From: Jiangella anatolica
Lineage (GTDB): Bacteria > Actinomycetota > Actinomycetes > Jiangellales > Jiangellaceae
Reading direction: 5' to 3'
DNA length: 64,000 bases
NCBI RefSeq assembly: GCF_003236295.1
Contig: NZ_POTW01000019.1
Span: forward strand, 22,819 to 86,818
Part shown: positions 53,066 through 61,518 of the stretch, piece by piece
Layout of the letters: the number at the start of each line of letters is the position of its first letter
Position numbering within the stretch: the first letter of the stretch is position 1
The notes under the pieces: generated by a model
What the model saw: the letters and a program-made list of their open reading frames with translations, nothing else
Told to the model about the DNA's origin: nothing
Databases searched by the model: none
Program-made: the position numbers and the translations under genes

Positions 53066-54499
53066 TCAGGACCGCGACCGCTGCCGCCGCCGGGTGGTGA
53101 CCGGCACGGTCTCGTGCGTGACGGCCGGACGGTGTGCGCGGCCGGACGCGAACCGGCCGGGCCGGCGCCGCCGTCCGGACGGGGCCGGGTCCGGTCGCAC
53201 GGGCGCGACCTCCACCGGCGGGGTCTCGCCCGTGATCGGCGGGTCCGGCTCCAGTCCGGCGATCCGCGCCGGTCGTGCGACGAGGAACATCGCGCCGACG
53301 GCGAGGACGGCCATCGTCAGCATGACGGCGGCCATCGGGACCGCGGAACCGGTGCCGAACGCCCCGACCAGCGGCGCGCTGACGGCGCCGACAGCGAAGT
53401 TCATCGCGCCCAGCAGGGCCGCCGCCGTCCCCGCCGACCGGCCGTGGCTCGCGAGGGCCAGCACCGGGATGTTCGGCATGGTGAAGCCGACCGAGGTGAG
53501 GATGACGAACAGCGGGACGGCGATGCCGTAGATGCCCAGCGCCCCGGTGGCCGCGAACACCAGCATCAGCGCGGCCGCCGACGACGCCACGACCAGCGCG
53601 CCCGCCAGGATCCACTGCGGCCGGACCCGCCGGACCAGGCGCGCGTTGAGCTGCGTGGCGATGATCAGGCCGAGCGAGTTGACGCCGAACAGGATGCCGT
53701 AGTCCTGCTCCGACAGCCCGAACACGTCCTGGAAGACGAACGACGAGCCGGCGATGTAGCCGAACAGGGCGGCCATCATCAGCCCGCCGGTGAGCATGAG
53801 GCCGACGAACGTGCGCTCGTGCAGGATCGAGCCGTAGGTGCGGATGGTGTCGGCGATGCCGCCGGAGCGGCGACGGTCCTCGGGCAGGGTCTCCTTGAGC
53901 CCGAACACGACGACGCCGACCAGGCCGAGGCCCAGGGCGGCCAGCACCCAGAAGACACCGCGCCAGTCGGTGAACTGCAGCACCTGGCCGCCCAGCGTCG
54001 GCGCGAGGACCGGCGCGACGCCGGTGACGAGCATGAGCCGCGACAGCAGTTGCACCGCGGGCATGCCGGTGTAGAGGTCGCGGACCACGGCCATCGAGAC
54101 GACGGCGCCGGCCGCGGCGGCCATGCCCTGCAGCACGCGGAAGACGCCGAGCACCTCGATCGTGGGCGCGAGGGCGCACAGGAGCGACGCCACCACGTGC
54201 ATCAGGGTGGCGGCGATGAGCGGACGGCGGCGGCCGACGGCGTCGGACCACGGCCCGAGGATGAGCTGGCCGACGGCGAAGCCGAGCAACGTTCCGGTGA
54301 GCGTGAGCTGGACCTGGGCCTCGGTGGCGCCGAGGTCGCCGGCGATGTCCGGGAACGCGGGCAGGTAGAGGTCGATGGTCAGCGGGCCGAGTGCGGTGAG
54401 CGCGCCGAGCACGAGGACCCGGCGGATCATCCTGCTGCGGGACAGGACGGTGTCGCCGTCGGCGTCCGGCACGGCGCGAGTGCGCGCAGACAAGGGCAA
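53066..54499 (-). CDS. Bcr/CflA-family multidrug efflux MFS transporter
   Basis: A 477-residue exporter with twelve TM helices. It has GPLTIDLYLPAFPDIAGDLGATEAQVQLTLT (motif D1 of Bcr/CflA), GPWSDAVGRRRPL (loop 2-3), FRVLQGMAAAAGAVVSMAVVRDLY (motif C-like) and a basic Pro-rich C-terminal tail of about 75 residues. The TTG at 54499 is preceded by GGAAGAGG, and GTG 54472 is an alternative. It would export drugs or metabolites by proton antiport. Confidence 0.88.
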   Translation of the reverse strand: MPLSARTRAVPDADGDTVLSRSRMIRRVLVLGALTALGPLTIDLYLPAFPDIAGDLGATEAQVQLTLTGTLLGFAVGQLILGPWSDAVGRRRPLIAATLMHVVASLLCALAPTIEVLGVFRVLQGMAAAAGAVVSMAVVRDLYTGMPAVQLLSRLMLVTGVAPVLAPTLGGQVLQFTDWRGVFWVLAALGLGLVGVVVFGLKETLPEDRRRSGGIADTIRTYGSILHERTFVGLMLTGGLMMAALFGYIAGSSFVFQDVFGLSEQDYGILFGVNSLGLIIATQLNARLVRRVRPQWILAGALVVASSAAALMLVFAATGALGIYGIAVPLFVILTSVGFTMPNIPVLALASHGRSAGTAAALLGAMNFAVGAVSAPLVGAFGTGSAVPMAAVMLTMAVLAVGAMFLVARPARIAGLEPDPPITGETPPVEVAPVRPDPAPSGRRRRPGRFASGRAHRPAVTHETVPVTTRRRQRSRS

Positions 54500-54633
54500 G
54501 CCTCTTCCAGAGCTGGTACAGCAGAACTTGGCTCGCGACGGCTGCGGCGCGAAACACCGACAGGGTCAACTGTGCCAGAGGCGCCTGACATTCCGACAGC
54601 GAGTTTCGTGTGACGCGGCGTACAGCGCGATGG

Positions 54634-55671
54634 TCAGCGCAGCAGCGGCGCGACGGCCTTCCAGCCGGGGTCGGGCCGGCTCTGCACGGCGGCGGTCCCG
54701 TGCGTCCACTGCGCCAGCACCTTGCCGACCGGCGCGGTGTCGATCTCCAGGCCGTCGACGTAGAGGTGCACGACGACCCGGCCCTCACCGGTGACGCGGC
54801 CGACATGGACGACCTGCGGGCCCTCGCCGCCCAGCTCGCCGACGACCTGCGCGACGATCCGGTCGGCATCGTCGAGCAGGCTCTCGTCGCCCGGCATGCC
54901 GTCGGGACCGGCCGGGTAGTCGAGCAGCAGTGCGACGTGGGTGTCGGCGAGCGGCCGCTCCACCCGGTCCAGCGGGCGGCGCACCATCGCGACGATCGGC
55001 CCCTTGCGGCCGTTGCCGCGCAGCAGCGCCCAGACGTCGCCGGACGGGTGCAACTGGTCGACCACCGTCCCCAGCATCGAGACCGGGATCGCGTCCAGCG
55101 GCGGGTCGGCGGAGACCTCGACCTCGCCGATCCACCGCTCCGCCTCGTCCTCGCCGAGCGCGGCGTCCAGGCCGTGGAACGCCACCGAGATCCGGTGCTC
55201 CTTGTCCAGCAGCGGGAACAGCGGGTGGTGGATGACGACGTCGAGCCGGCCGCGCTGCTGGTCGACCCGCGTCCCGGCGACCAGCTCGCGCAGCTCGACG
55301 TCGTAGTCGTCGATCTTCATGACGACGGAGTCGAACAGCGCCGGGTCGGCCCGGCGCACCGGCGCGAACTCGACGTCCGGGTCGTCGGGAGCGGCCAGCA
55401 CCCAGCGCTCGGCCAGCCCCCGCAGCTCAGCCTTGCCCCCGCTGGAGACGACCAGCATGAACCGCTTCGCCGAGCTCGGCGAGACCTCCCAGTTCAGCGA
55501 CGGGTCGATGGCGGCGACCGGCGGGCGGAGCAGCTCGATGAGATCGTCGGAGCGCTTCTCCTCGAACGCCGCGAGGACGTCGTCGCGGTGCTCGGACCAC
55601 CACGCCCAGAACTGGGCGATCGCGGGCCGGGGGTCGTCGGGCACCTTGGTCTTGCGGCGGAAGATCGCCAT
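54634..55671 (-). CDS. hypothetical cytoplasmic protein, DUF695-like
   Basis: A 345-residue soluble protein starting MAIFRRKTKVPDDPRPAIAQFWAWWSEHRD. No TM segment or enzyme motif is seen. Segments such as VVSSGGKAELRGLAERWVLAAPDDPDVEFAPVRR and VIHHPLFPLLDKEHRISVAFHGLDAALGEDEAERWIG resemble DUF695-type proteins. This is a weak assignment. The frame is open upstream of 55671, but the extension looks non-coding. It is divergent from the SPW-repeat gene. Confidence 0.65.
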   Translation of the reverse strand: MAIFRRKTKVPDDPRPAIAQFWAWWSEHRDDVLAAFEEKRSDDLIELLRPPVAAIDPSLNWEVSPSSAKRFMLVVSSGGKAELRGLAERWVLAAPDDPDVEFAPVRRADPALFDSVVMKIDDYDVELRELVAGTRVDQQRGRLDVVIHHPLFPLLDKEHRISVAFHGLDAALGEDEAERWIGEVEVSADPPLDAIPVSMLGTVVDQLHPSGDVWALLRGNGRKGPIVAMVRRPLDRVERPLADTHVALLLDYPAGPDGMPGDESLLDDADRIVAQVVGELGGEGPQVVHVGRVTGEGRVVVHLYVDGLEIDTAPVGKVLAQWTHGTAAVQSRPDPGWKAVAPLLR

Positions 55672-55780
55672 CTGGAGCTCGTCTCTACGGCGGCGGCTGA
55701 TCGCGTCGACGATCACGGTCGAGAGGAGCATCATAAGGAGTGCGGGATCGACCCGGTGTCCTCCGAAGGAGGTGGGGGTC

Positions 55781-56209
55781 ATGACCATGCCGACTCCCGA
55801 CATCGAACAGCACCCCGACGTCGCCGTCATGAGGCACAGGTACGACCAGATCTCCGAGAGCCCGATGGCGCAGTCCGCCGACGGACTCACGTTCCTGGCC
55901 GGCCTCTACCTGGCGATGTCGCCATGGGTGATCGGATTCTCCGGCCACTCCCCGCTCACCATGAGCAACCTGTTCACCGGCATCGCGATCGCACTGCTGG
56001 CGGCCGGGTTCGTGGCCGCCTACGGGCACTTCCACGGCATGGCCTGGGTCGCACCCATCCTGGGCGCGTGGGCCATCGTGGCGCCCTGGGTCGTCGACGG
56101 GCCGACACCCGAGAACACGGCCATCGTCAGCAACGTCATCGCCGGCGCGGTCGTCGTGCTGTGCGCCCTCGCCATGATGTCCGGCACCATGCGCCGGACC
56201 CGCTCCTGA
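55781..56209 (+). CDS. SPW-repeat membrane protein
   Basis: A 142-residue membrane protein with four TM helices and two SPW-type repeats: AMSPWVIGFSGHS (about residue 45) and VAPWVVDGPT (about 103). A strong GAAGGAGG lies before ATG 55781. SPW-repeat proteins are widespread in actinobacteria and their function is unknown. The upstream extension of the frame is antisense to the neighbouring gene and is not coding. Confidence 0.85.
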   Translation: MTMPTPDIEQHPDVAVMRHRYDQISESPMAQSADGLTFLAGLYLAMSPWVIGFSGHSPLTMSNLFTGIAIALLAAGFVAAYGHFHGMAWVAPILGAWAIVAPWVVDGPTPENTAIVSNVIAGAVVVLCALAMMSGTMRRTRS

Positions 56210-56287
56210 ACAACGGACCTCGGGCGACGGCGCCCTTCCCCGATCCCGCGCGCCGCCGCCCGGGCGCCGCTCGGCCATGATGGCGGC

Positions 56288-56884
56288 ATGGAGTTCGCCG
56301 ACGTCGTCACCCGCCGCCGCATGGTCCGCAACTACTCCGACGAGCCGGTCGACCCGGCGGTCGTCGACCGGGTCCTCACGCATGCCCTGCACGCGCCGAG
56401 CGCCGGGTTCAGCCAGGGCTGGGCGTTCCTGCGCCTGGACACCCCCGCCGACGTCGCCCGTTTCTGGGTCGCCGCCACACCGCCCGGCGAGGGCACGGAC
56501 TCCTGGTCCGCCGGGCTGCGCCGGGCGCCGGTGCTGATCGTCCCGCTGTCGTCGAAGGCGGCCTACCTCGACCGGTACGCCGAGCCGGACAAGCGCTGGA
56601 CCGACCGCGACGAGGCGCGCTGGCCGGCGCCGTACTGGGACATCGACACCGGTATGGCGAGCCTCCTCATGCTGCTCACCGTCGTCGACGAGGGCCTGGG
56701 CGCCTGCTTCTTCGGCATCCCTCCGGAACAGGTCGACGGGTTCCGGGCGGCGTTCGGCGTGCCCGACGAGTACAAGCCGATCGGCGTGATCAGCATCGGC
56801 CACCGCGCGCCGGACCGGACGTCGCCGTCGCTCAAGCGGGGCCGCCGCGACCTCGACGCCGTTGTGCACCGCGGGCGCTGGTGA
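56288..56884 (+). CDS. nitroreductase-family FMN oxidoreductase
   Basis: A 198-residue nitroreductase. It has FADVVTRRRMVRNYSDEPVD at the N terminus, HAPSAGFSQGWAFL (FMN binding, about residues 36-49), DIDTGMASLLMLLTVVDEGLGACFFG and GVISIGHRAPD near the end. It probably uses FMN and NAD(P)H or F420H2 to reduce nitro or quinone-like substrates. Its stop is four bases from the convergent DUF1648 gene. Confidence 0.88.
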   Translation: MEFADVVTRRRMVRNYSDEPVDPAVVDRVLTHALHAPSAGFSQGWAFLRLDTPADVARFWVAATPPGEGTDSWSAGLRRAPVLIVPLSSKAAYLDRYAEPDKRWTDRDEARWPAPYWDIDTGMASLLMLLTVVDEGLGACFFGIPPEQVDGFRAAFGVPDEYKPIGVISIGHRAPDRTSPSLKRGRRDLDAVVHRGRW

Positions 56885-56887
56885 GCC

Positions 56888-57895
56888 TCAGACACCGCCG
56901 AAACGACGCTGCAGGAGGCCGTTGAGCAGTGCCGCCGCCGTGGCCGCATCGTCGACGGTGACGACGGTGCGCCCGCCGTCGGTCCGCTCGACCAGCAGCG
57001 CCTCGCCGCCGCGCAGCACGTAGCCGCTCGTGCCCTTGAGCGGACCGATCGCCGACACGCGGTAGCCCCAGCCGCCGAAGTCGCGGACCGGCCGGACGGC
57101 GACGACACTGGCGCGCGCGATCCGGTCCAGCGACGTGTGCATGCGCGGCCGCCCGAACAGCCGGCCGCGGACCGTCAGTCCGCGTTCGTCGACGGTCACG
57201 GTGACGGAGAACATCGCGGCCGTGAGCACGGCCAGCACGAGGCTCAGCCCGAGCACCCACCACTGCCGGCCGACGACGCCGGCGATCGCGGTCACGCCGG
57301 TGCCCGCGACGAGGACGGCGGCGGGCACGCCGCCGGTGCCGGCCGGCCGCGTCCACACGACCCGCTCACCCTCGCCGACGGTCAGCTGCGGCGGCTCGGT
57401 GGCGCCCGCGGGAAGCGCGCCGAGCGACGCCGTCCCGGCCGCGGGCCGGCGGGGCGCCAGCACCGCCGCGAGTACGGCGACCGCGACGCCCAGGGCCAGC
57501 GCGCCGACGACGACCAGGCCGGGCAGCTCCAGCCCGTCGGCGTCGGCGAGCCCGCGCTGACGCTCGGCCAGCAACACGACCAGGGCCGACACGAACGCCG
57601 TCGTCCCCGCCGTGGTGGCGGCGACCAGCCGGGTGACGGTGGCGTCGGCCCGGACGGCGAGCACCAGCACCAGCCCGAGCAGGGCGAACCCGGCGGCGAA
57701 CCCGCCGATCAGCCACGCCACCGCGGTGACCGACCCGAAGCCGTCCGCCGTCCCGTCGACGCCCCAGTGCGTCGCGATCCGCGACGGCAGTTCGTCGCGC
57801 CACCCCAGGACCAACGCGACACCCACGGCGCCGGCCAGCAGCGGCAGCCCGGCCGCCGCGAGGACGGCCCGCACCGGTGCTCCAGTCGTCGTCAT
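56888..57895 (-). CDS. DUF1648-domain membrane protein
   Basis: A 335-residue membrane protein. DUF1648 is recognisable at the N terminus: LVLGWRDELPSRIATHWGVDGTADGFGS (about residues 27-54). Six or more TM helices follow, then a C-terminal PH-like region (VTVDERGLTVRGRLFGRPRMHTSLDRIARASV). ATG 57895 overlaps the stop of the upstream GntR gene (ATGA), and longer open frames upstream are not coding. GntR plus DUF1648 pairs are common in Firmicutes and actinomycetes, where the membrane protein may sense cell-wall stress. Confidence 0.85.
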   Translation of the reverse strand: MTTTGAPVRAVLAAAGLPLLAGAVGVALVLGWRDELPSRIATHWGVDGTADGFGSVTAVAWLIGGFAAGFALLGLVLVLAVRADATVTRLVAATTAGTTAFVSALVVLLAERQRGLADADGLELPGLVVVGALALGVAVAVLAAVLAPRRPAAGTASLGALPAGATEPPQLTVGEGERVVWTRPAGTGGVPAAVLVAGTGVTAIAGVVGRQWWVLGLSLVLAVLTAAMFSVTVTVDERGLTVRGRLFGRPRMHTSLDRIARASVVAVRPVRDFGGWGYRVSAIGPLKGTSGYVLRGGEALLVERTDGGRTVVTVDDAATAAALLNGLLQRRFGGV

Positions 57896-58245
57896 GCGTA
57901 CTCCTTCCGGATCAGTGCGATGAGCTCGTCGGCGCTCAGCCCCAGCCGGCGTGCCTCGGCGGTCACCCCGGCGACGGCCTCGCGCAGCCGCGCCAGGCCG
58001 TCCGTTCCGGCCGCGGTGACCACGGCGCCCCGGCCGCGGCGCAGCTCGACGAGCCCTTCGTCCCGCAGCAGCTGGTAGCCGTGCAGAACCGTGTGGACAT
58101 TCAGCCCGAGCGACTCGGCCAGCTCTCGCGCGCTGGGCAGCCGTTCCCCCGCCGCCAGCTCGCCGCGCGCGATGGCGCCGCGGACCGCTCCGGCCAGCTG
58201 GGCGAAGAGCGGCTCGGCGGACGCCGGGTCGAGTCGGATGAGCAT
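57892..58245 (-). CDS. GntR-family regulator, YtrA subfamily
   Basis: A 117-residue short GntR. The winged HTH has PLFAQLAGAVRGAIARGELAAGERLPSARELAESLGLNVHTVLHGYQLLRDEGLVELRRGRG. A helical dimerisation tail of about 45 residues follows, as in YtrA. ATG 58245 coincides with the predicted transcription start, so the mRNA may be leaderless. It is coupled to the DUF1648 gene and probably represses its own operon through the palindrome inside the promoter. Confidence 0.9.
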   Translation of the reverse strand: MLIRLDPASAEPLFAQLAGAVRGAIARGELAAGERLPSARELAESLGLNVHTVLHGYQLLRDEGLVELRRGRGAVVTAAGTDGLARLREAVAGVTAEARRLGLSADELIALIRKEYA

Positions 58246-58251
58246 GCTTCG

Positions 58252-58280
58252 ATTGTATTGTTCTAGCTCTAATAGAACAA
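58252..58280 (-). promoter_or_regulatory. promoter with embedded GntR operator
   Basis: On the minus strand -35 TTGTTC (58280-58275) and -10 TACAAT (58257-58252) are 17 bp apart. TTGTTCTA-N7-TAGAACAA (58258-58280) is a perfect inverted repeat that fills the whole region from the -35 to the -10. Confidence 0.8.
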
Positions 58281-58314
58281 CTTGGCCGACGCAGTCGTGC
58301 GATACGGTCGGCCC

Positions 58315-60423
58315 ATGACGGAGATCCCCGCGCCGCCCGTAGCGAAGACGGTCCCCGCCGAGCGGACCGTCCACGGCGACGCCGTCGTCGACGAATACGC
58401 CTGGCTGAAGGACCGCGACGACCCCGACACCGTCGCCTACCTGGAGGCCGAGAACGCACACACCCAGGCGGCGACGGAGCACACGAAGGCGCTGCAGGAC
58501 GAGATCTTCGACGAGATCAAGAGCCGGACGCTGGAGACCGACCTCTCGGTGCCGGTGCGCCACCACGGCTGGTGGTACTACACCCGTACGCTCGAGGGCA
58601 GCCAGTACCCGATCCACTGCCGCTCGCTGACCGAGCCGGCGCTGCCCGCCGACCCGGCGGAGCCGATCGTCTCGCCGGCCGACGAGCAGGTGCTGCTCGA
58701 CCAGAACGAGCTGGCCGGCGACTCGCCGTACTTCGCGCTGGGCACGTTCGACGTGAGCCCGGACGGCCGGCTGCTCGCGTACTCCACCGACTTCGACGGC
58801 AGCGAGAAGTACACGCTGCGGTTCAAGGACCTGGAGACCGGCGACGTCCTGGCCGACGAGGTACCCGGCACTTACTACGGGTCGGCGTGGGCGGCCGACG
58901 GCAGCGCGCTGTTCTACACCACCGTCGACGAGGCCATGCGGCCGTACCGGGTCTGGCGGCACCTGCTGGGCAGCGAGGCCGCGGCCGACGTCATCGTGCA
59001 CGAGGAGACCGACGAGCGGTTCTTCGCCGGCGTCGGGCTGACCCGCAGCGAGGCCTACGTCATCATCGAGCTGGGCAGCCAGGTCACCAGCGAGACGTGG
59101 GTGCTGCCGGCCACCGACCCGCAGGGCGAGTTCCGCGTCGTCCAGCCGCGCGAGCAGGGCGTCGAGTACTCCCTGGACCACACCGGCGACTCGTTCTTCA
59201 TCGTGCACAACAAGGACGCCGTCGACTTCGAACTGGTCGTCGCGCCGGTCTCCGCGCCGGGGCGGGAGAACTGGCGGCCGGTGCTGCCGCACACGCCGGG
59301 TGTGCGCGTCACCGGCGTCGACGCGTTCGCCGGGCACCTGGTCGTGTCGATGCGCCGCGAGGGCCGCACCGAGCTACACGTCCTGCCCCTGGCCGACGGC
59401 GCCGTCGCGGGGCCGGGGCGCGACATCGAGTTCGACGAGCCGGTGCGCACGGTCCGCCCGGGCGGCAACCCCGAGTTCGACACGACGGTGTTCCGGCTCG
59501 GCTACGCGTCGCTCACCACGCCGAGCTCCGTCTACGACTACGACGTGGCCGGCGGCGGGCTGACGCTGCGCAAGCGCCAGCCGGTCCTCGGCGGCGTCGA
59601 CCTGTCCGCGTACGAGTCGGTGCGCGAGTGGGCCACCGCGCCCGACGGCACCCGCGTCCCGATCTCGCTGGTCAAGCGGCGCGACACGCCCCGCGACGGC
59701 ACGGCCCCGTGCGTCCTCTACGGCTACGGCGCCTACGAGGCGTCGATGGACCCGTGGTTCTCGATCGCCCGGCTGTCGCTGCTGGACCGCGGCTACGTGT
59801 TCGCGATCGCGCACATCCGCGGCGGCGGCGAGCTGGGCCGGCGCTGGTACGAGGACGGCAAGCTGCTGCACAAGCGCAACACGTTCACCGACTTCATCGC
59901 CTGTGGCGAGCACCTCGTCACCGCCGGCTGGACGTCGCGGGACCGGCTGGCCGGCCGGGGCGGGAGCGCCGGCGGGCTGCTCATCGGCGCCGTCGCGAAC
60001 CTGGCCGACGACACGTTCGCCGCACTGGTCGGCGAGGTCCCGTTCGTCGACGCGCTCAACACGATCCTCGACCCGTCGATGCCGCTGACCGTCGTCGAGT
60101 GGGAGGAGTGGGGCAACCCGGTCGACTCGGCCGAGGTGTACGCGTACATGAAGTCGTACTCGCCCTACGAGAACGTGTCGGCGCGCGCCTATCCGGCGAT
60201 CCTCGCGACGGCCGGGCTGAACGACCCGCGGGTCGGCTACCACGAGCCGGCGAAGTGGGTGGCCCGGCTGCGAGCCGTCGCCACCGGCGACCGTCCGCTG
60301 CTGCTCAAGACCGAGATGGGGGCCGGCCACGGCGGGCCGTCCGGCCGGTACGACGCCTGGCGCGACGAGGCGTTCACGCTGGCCTTCATCATCGACACGA
60401 CGAGTCCCGCCAACCTCGCATAG
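58315..60423 (+). CDS. S9-family prolyl oligopeptidase / oligopeptidase B
   Basis: A 702-residue cytoplasmic serine peptidase. The N-terminal beta-propeller (about residues 75-400) is followed by the alpha/beta hydrolase domain. Catalytic Ser lies in GRGGSAGGLLIG (about residue 545), Asp in the LNDPRVGYHEPAKW region (about 630), and His in MGAGHGGPSGR (about 667). The beginning, VHGDAVVDEYAWLKDRDDPDTVAYLEAEN, is typical of protease II. It cleaves short peptides after basic residues or Pro. ATG 58315 is chosen. Its promoter region is shared with the divergent GntR gene. Confidence 0.93.
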   Translation: MTEIPAPPVAKTVPAERTVHGDAVVDEYAWLKDRDDPDTVAYLEAENAHTQAATEHTKALQDEIFDEIKSRTLETDLSVPVRHHGWWYYTRTLEGSQYPIHCRSLTEPALPADPAEPIVSPADEQVLLDQNELAGDSPYFALGTFDVSPDGRLLAYSTDFDGSEKYTLRFKDLETGDVLADEVPGTYYGSAWAADGSALFYTTVDEAMRPYRVWRHLLGSEAAADVIVHEETDERFFAGVGLTRSEAYVIIELGSQVTSETWVLPATDPQGEFRVVQPREQGVEYSLDHTGDSFFIVHNKDAVDFELVVAPVSAPGRENWRPVLPHTPGVRVTGVDAFAGHLVVSMRREGRTELHVLPLADGAVAGPGRDIEFDEPVRTVRPGGNPEFDTTVFRLGYASLTTPSSVYDYDVAGGGLTLRKRQPVLGGVDLSAYESVREWATAPDGTRVPISLVKRRDTPRDGTAPCVLYGYGAYEASMDPWFSIARLSLLDRGYVFAIAHIRGGGELGRRWYEDGKLLHKRNTFTDFIACGEHLVTAGWTSRDRLAGRGGSAGGLLIGAVANLADDTFAALVGEVPFVDALNTILDPSMPLTVVEWEEWGNPVDSAEVYAYMKSYSPYENVSARAYPAILATAGLNDPRVGYHEPAKWVARLRAVATGDRPLLLKTEMGAGHGGPSGRYDAWRDEAFTLAFIIDTTSPANLA

Positions 60424-60434
60424 CTCACCTTCCG

Positions 60435-60459
60435 GGCGTTCGCGACCAGCGCGAACGCC
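60435..60459 (+). terminator. hairpin after the oligopeptidase gene
   Basis: GGCGTTCGCG-ACCAG-CGCGAACGCC is a perfect 10-bp stem that starts 11 bases after the stop codon. No T-tract follows. Confidence 0.6.
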
Positions 60460-60520
60460 GCCGCATGCGTGCGTCCCGATCGGGTAACCGCCCTTCAACG
60501 GCGAAACACCTGGAGGGACC

Positions 60521-60832
60521 ATGAAGGGCAAGTTGATCCTCCTGGCCGGCGCCGCGGTCGGGTACGTGCTCGGCACTCGCGCCGGGCGGCAACGCTACGA
60601 GCAGCTGAAGGGCCGCGCCGACGCACTGTGGCACGACCCGAAGGTGCAGCAGAAGGTCGCCGATGCGCAGGAGGCCGTGCGGACCCGGGCGCCGGAGCTG
60701 CAGGAGAAGGTCACCGACGCCGCGTCCAAGGCCACCGACAAGGTGCGCTCGACGATGCAGCGGCACGACGATGTGGACACACCGGAGGTGACGGCCCATG
60801 GTCGCAACGGGCATTTCCCGAAGCCCGGATGA
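60521..60832 (+). CDS. YtxH-like small membrane-anchored protein
   Basis: A 103-residue protein. One N-terminal hydrophobic helix (KLILLAGAAVGYVLGTRAGRQRYEQL, with the GTRAG motif of this group) is followed by a long amphipathic helical region and a polar tail. CTGGAGG precedes the ATG. It is first in a four-gene cluster of envelope proteins and overlaps the next gene by 35 bases. Confidence 0.8.
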   Translation: MKGKLILLAGAAVGYVLGTRAGRQRYEQLKGRADALWHDPKVQQKVADAQEAVRTRAPELQEKVTDAASKATDKVRSTMQRHDDVDTPEVTAHGRNGHFPKPG

Positions 60833-61208
60833 GCGGTCAGTCGCCGAGCTGGTCCGGGAGTTCTCGACCCAGACGTCGCACCTGATCCGCGACGAGATGC
60901 GGCTGGCCCAGGCGGAGATGTCGCAGAAGGCGCGGCACGCCGGGATCGGCATGGGCCTGTACGGCGGCGCCGGGATGCTGGCGTTCTACGGGGTCGGAGC
61001 CCTGGTGACGGCCGCCATCGCGGGACTGTCGCTGACCAGTCTGGACGTGTGGGCCGCGGCGCTGATCGTCGCCGCCGTGCTGTTCGCACTGGCCGGCGTG
61101 GCCGCGTTGCTCGGCCGCGGCGAGACCAAGCAGGCCTCGCCCACGCCGGACCGCACCGTCGAGAACGTCAAGCGCGACGTCGAAGAGCTCAGGGAAGGCA
61201 GGCGCTGA
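60798..61208 (+). CDS. holin-superfamily III-like (DUF1469) membrane protein
   Basis: A 136-residue protein with VAELVREFSTQTSHLIRDEMRLAQAEMSQKARHAGIG, then two TM helices (about 50-72 and 84-106) and a charged C terminus. This is the usual actinobacterial phage-holin-family (DUF1469) pattern. It is chromosomal and not phage-derived in context. It couples with the YtxH-like gene and, through TGATG, with the DUF3618 gene. Confidence 0.87.
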   Translation: MVATGISRSPDERSVAELVREFSTQTSHLIRDEMRLAQAEMSQKARHAGIGMGLYGGAGMLAFYGVGALVTAAIAGLSLTSLDVWAAALIVAAVLFALAGVAALLGRGETKQASPTPDRTVENVKRDVEELREGRR

Positions 61209-61510
61209 TGAGCACCACGACGAAGAGCAGCAGGATGTCCACCGAACCGCCGAAGGGCGCGAAGCCGGAGGACATCGAGAAGCACATCGAGCACACCCGT
61301 GCGGACCTCGGCCGCACCGTCGAGGCGCTGCAGCACAAGCTCGACGTGCGCAGCCAGGCACGCGAGCGGCTGAGCGCCGTCCGCCACCGGGCCGGCGCCA
61401 TGGCCGCGACGATCAAGATGCTGGCGATGCGCCCGGTCACGATGATCGTCGCCGGCGCGACGGTCGTCGCGGGAGTGGCGGGCGCGGTCGCCTGGAAGCG
61501 CCGTCACTAG
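61208..61510 (+). CDS. DUF3618-domain protein
   Basis: A 100-residue protein. The DUF3618 core is KPEDIEKHIEHTRADLGRTVEALQHKLDVRSQARERL (about residues 20-57), followed by one TM helix (about 76-96) and KRRH. ATG 61208 overlaps the previous stop. The YtxH-holin-DUF3618 trio recurs in actinomycetes and is thought to act in the envelope. Function unknown. Confidence 0.9.
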   Translation: MSTTTKSSRMSTEPPKGAKPEDIEKHIEHTRADLGRTVEALQHKLDVRSQARERLSAVRHRAGAMAATIKMLAMRPVTMIVAGATVVAGVAGAVAWKRRH

Positions 61511-61518
61511 GAGCGCTC

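Noticed and set aside
61208..61510. phage origin of the holin/DUF3618 cluster
   Set aside because: The holin-like protein is the chromosomal DUF1469 type that recurs with YtxH and DUF3618 genes. No phage genes are nearby.
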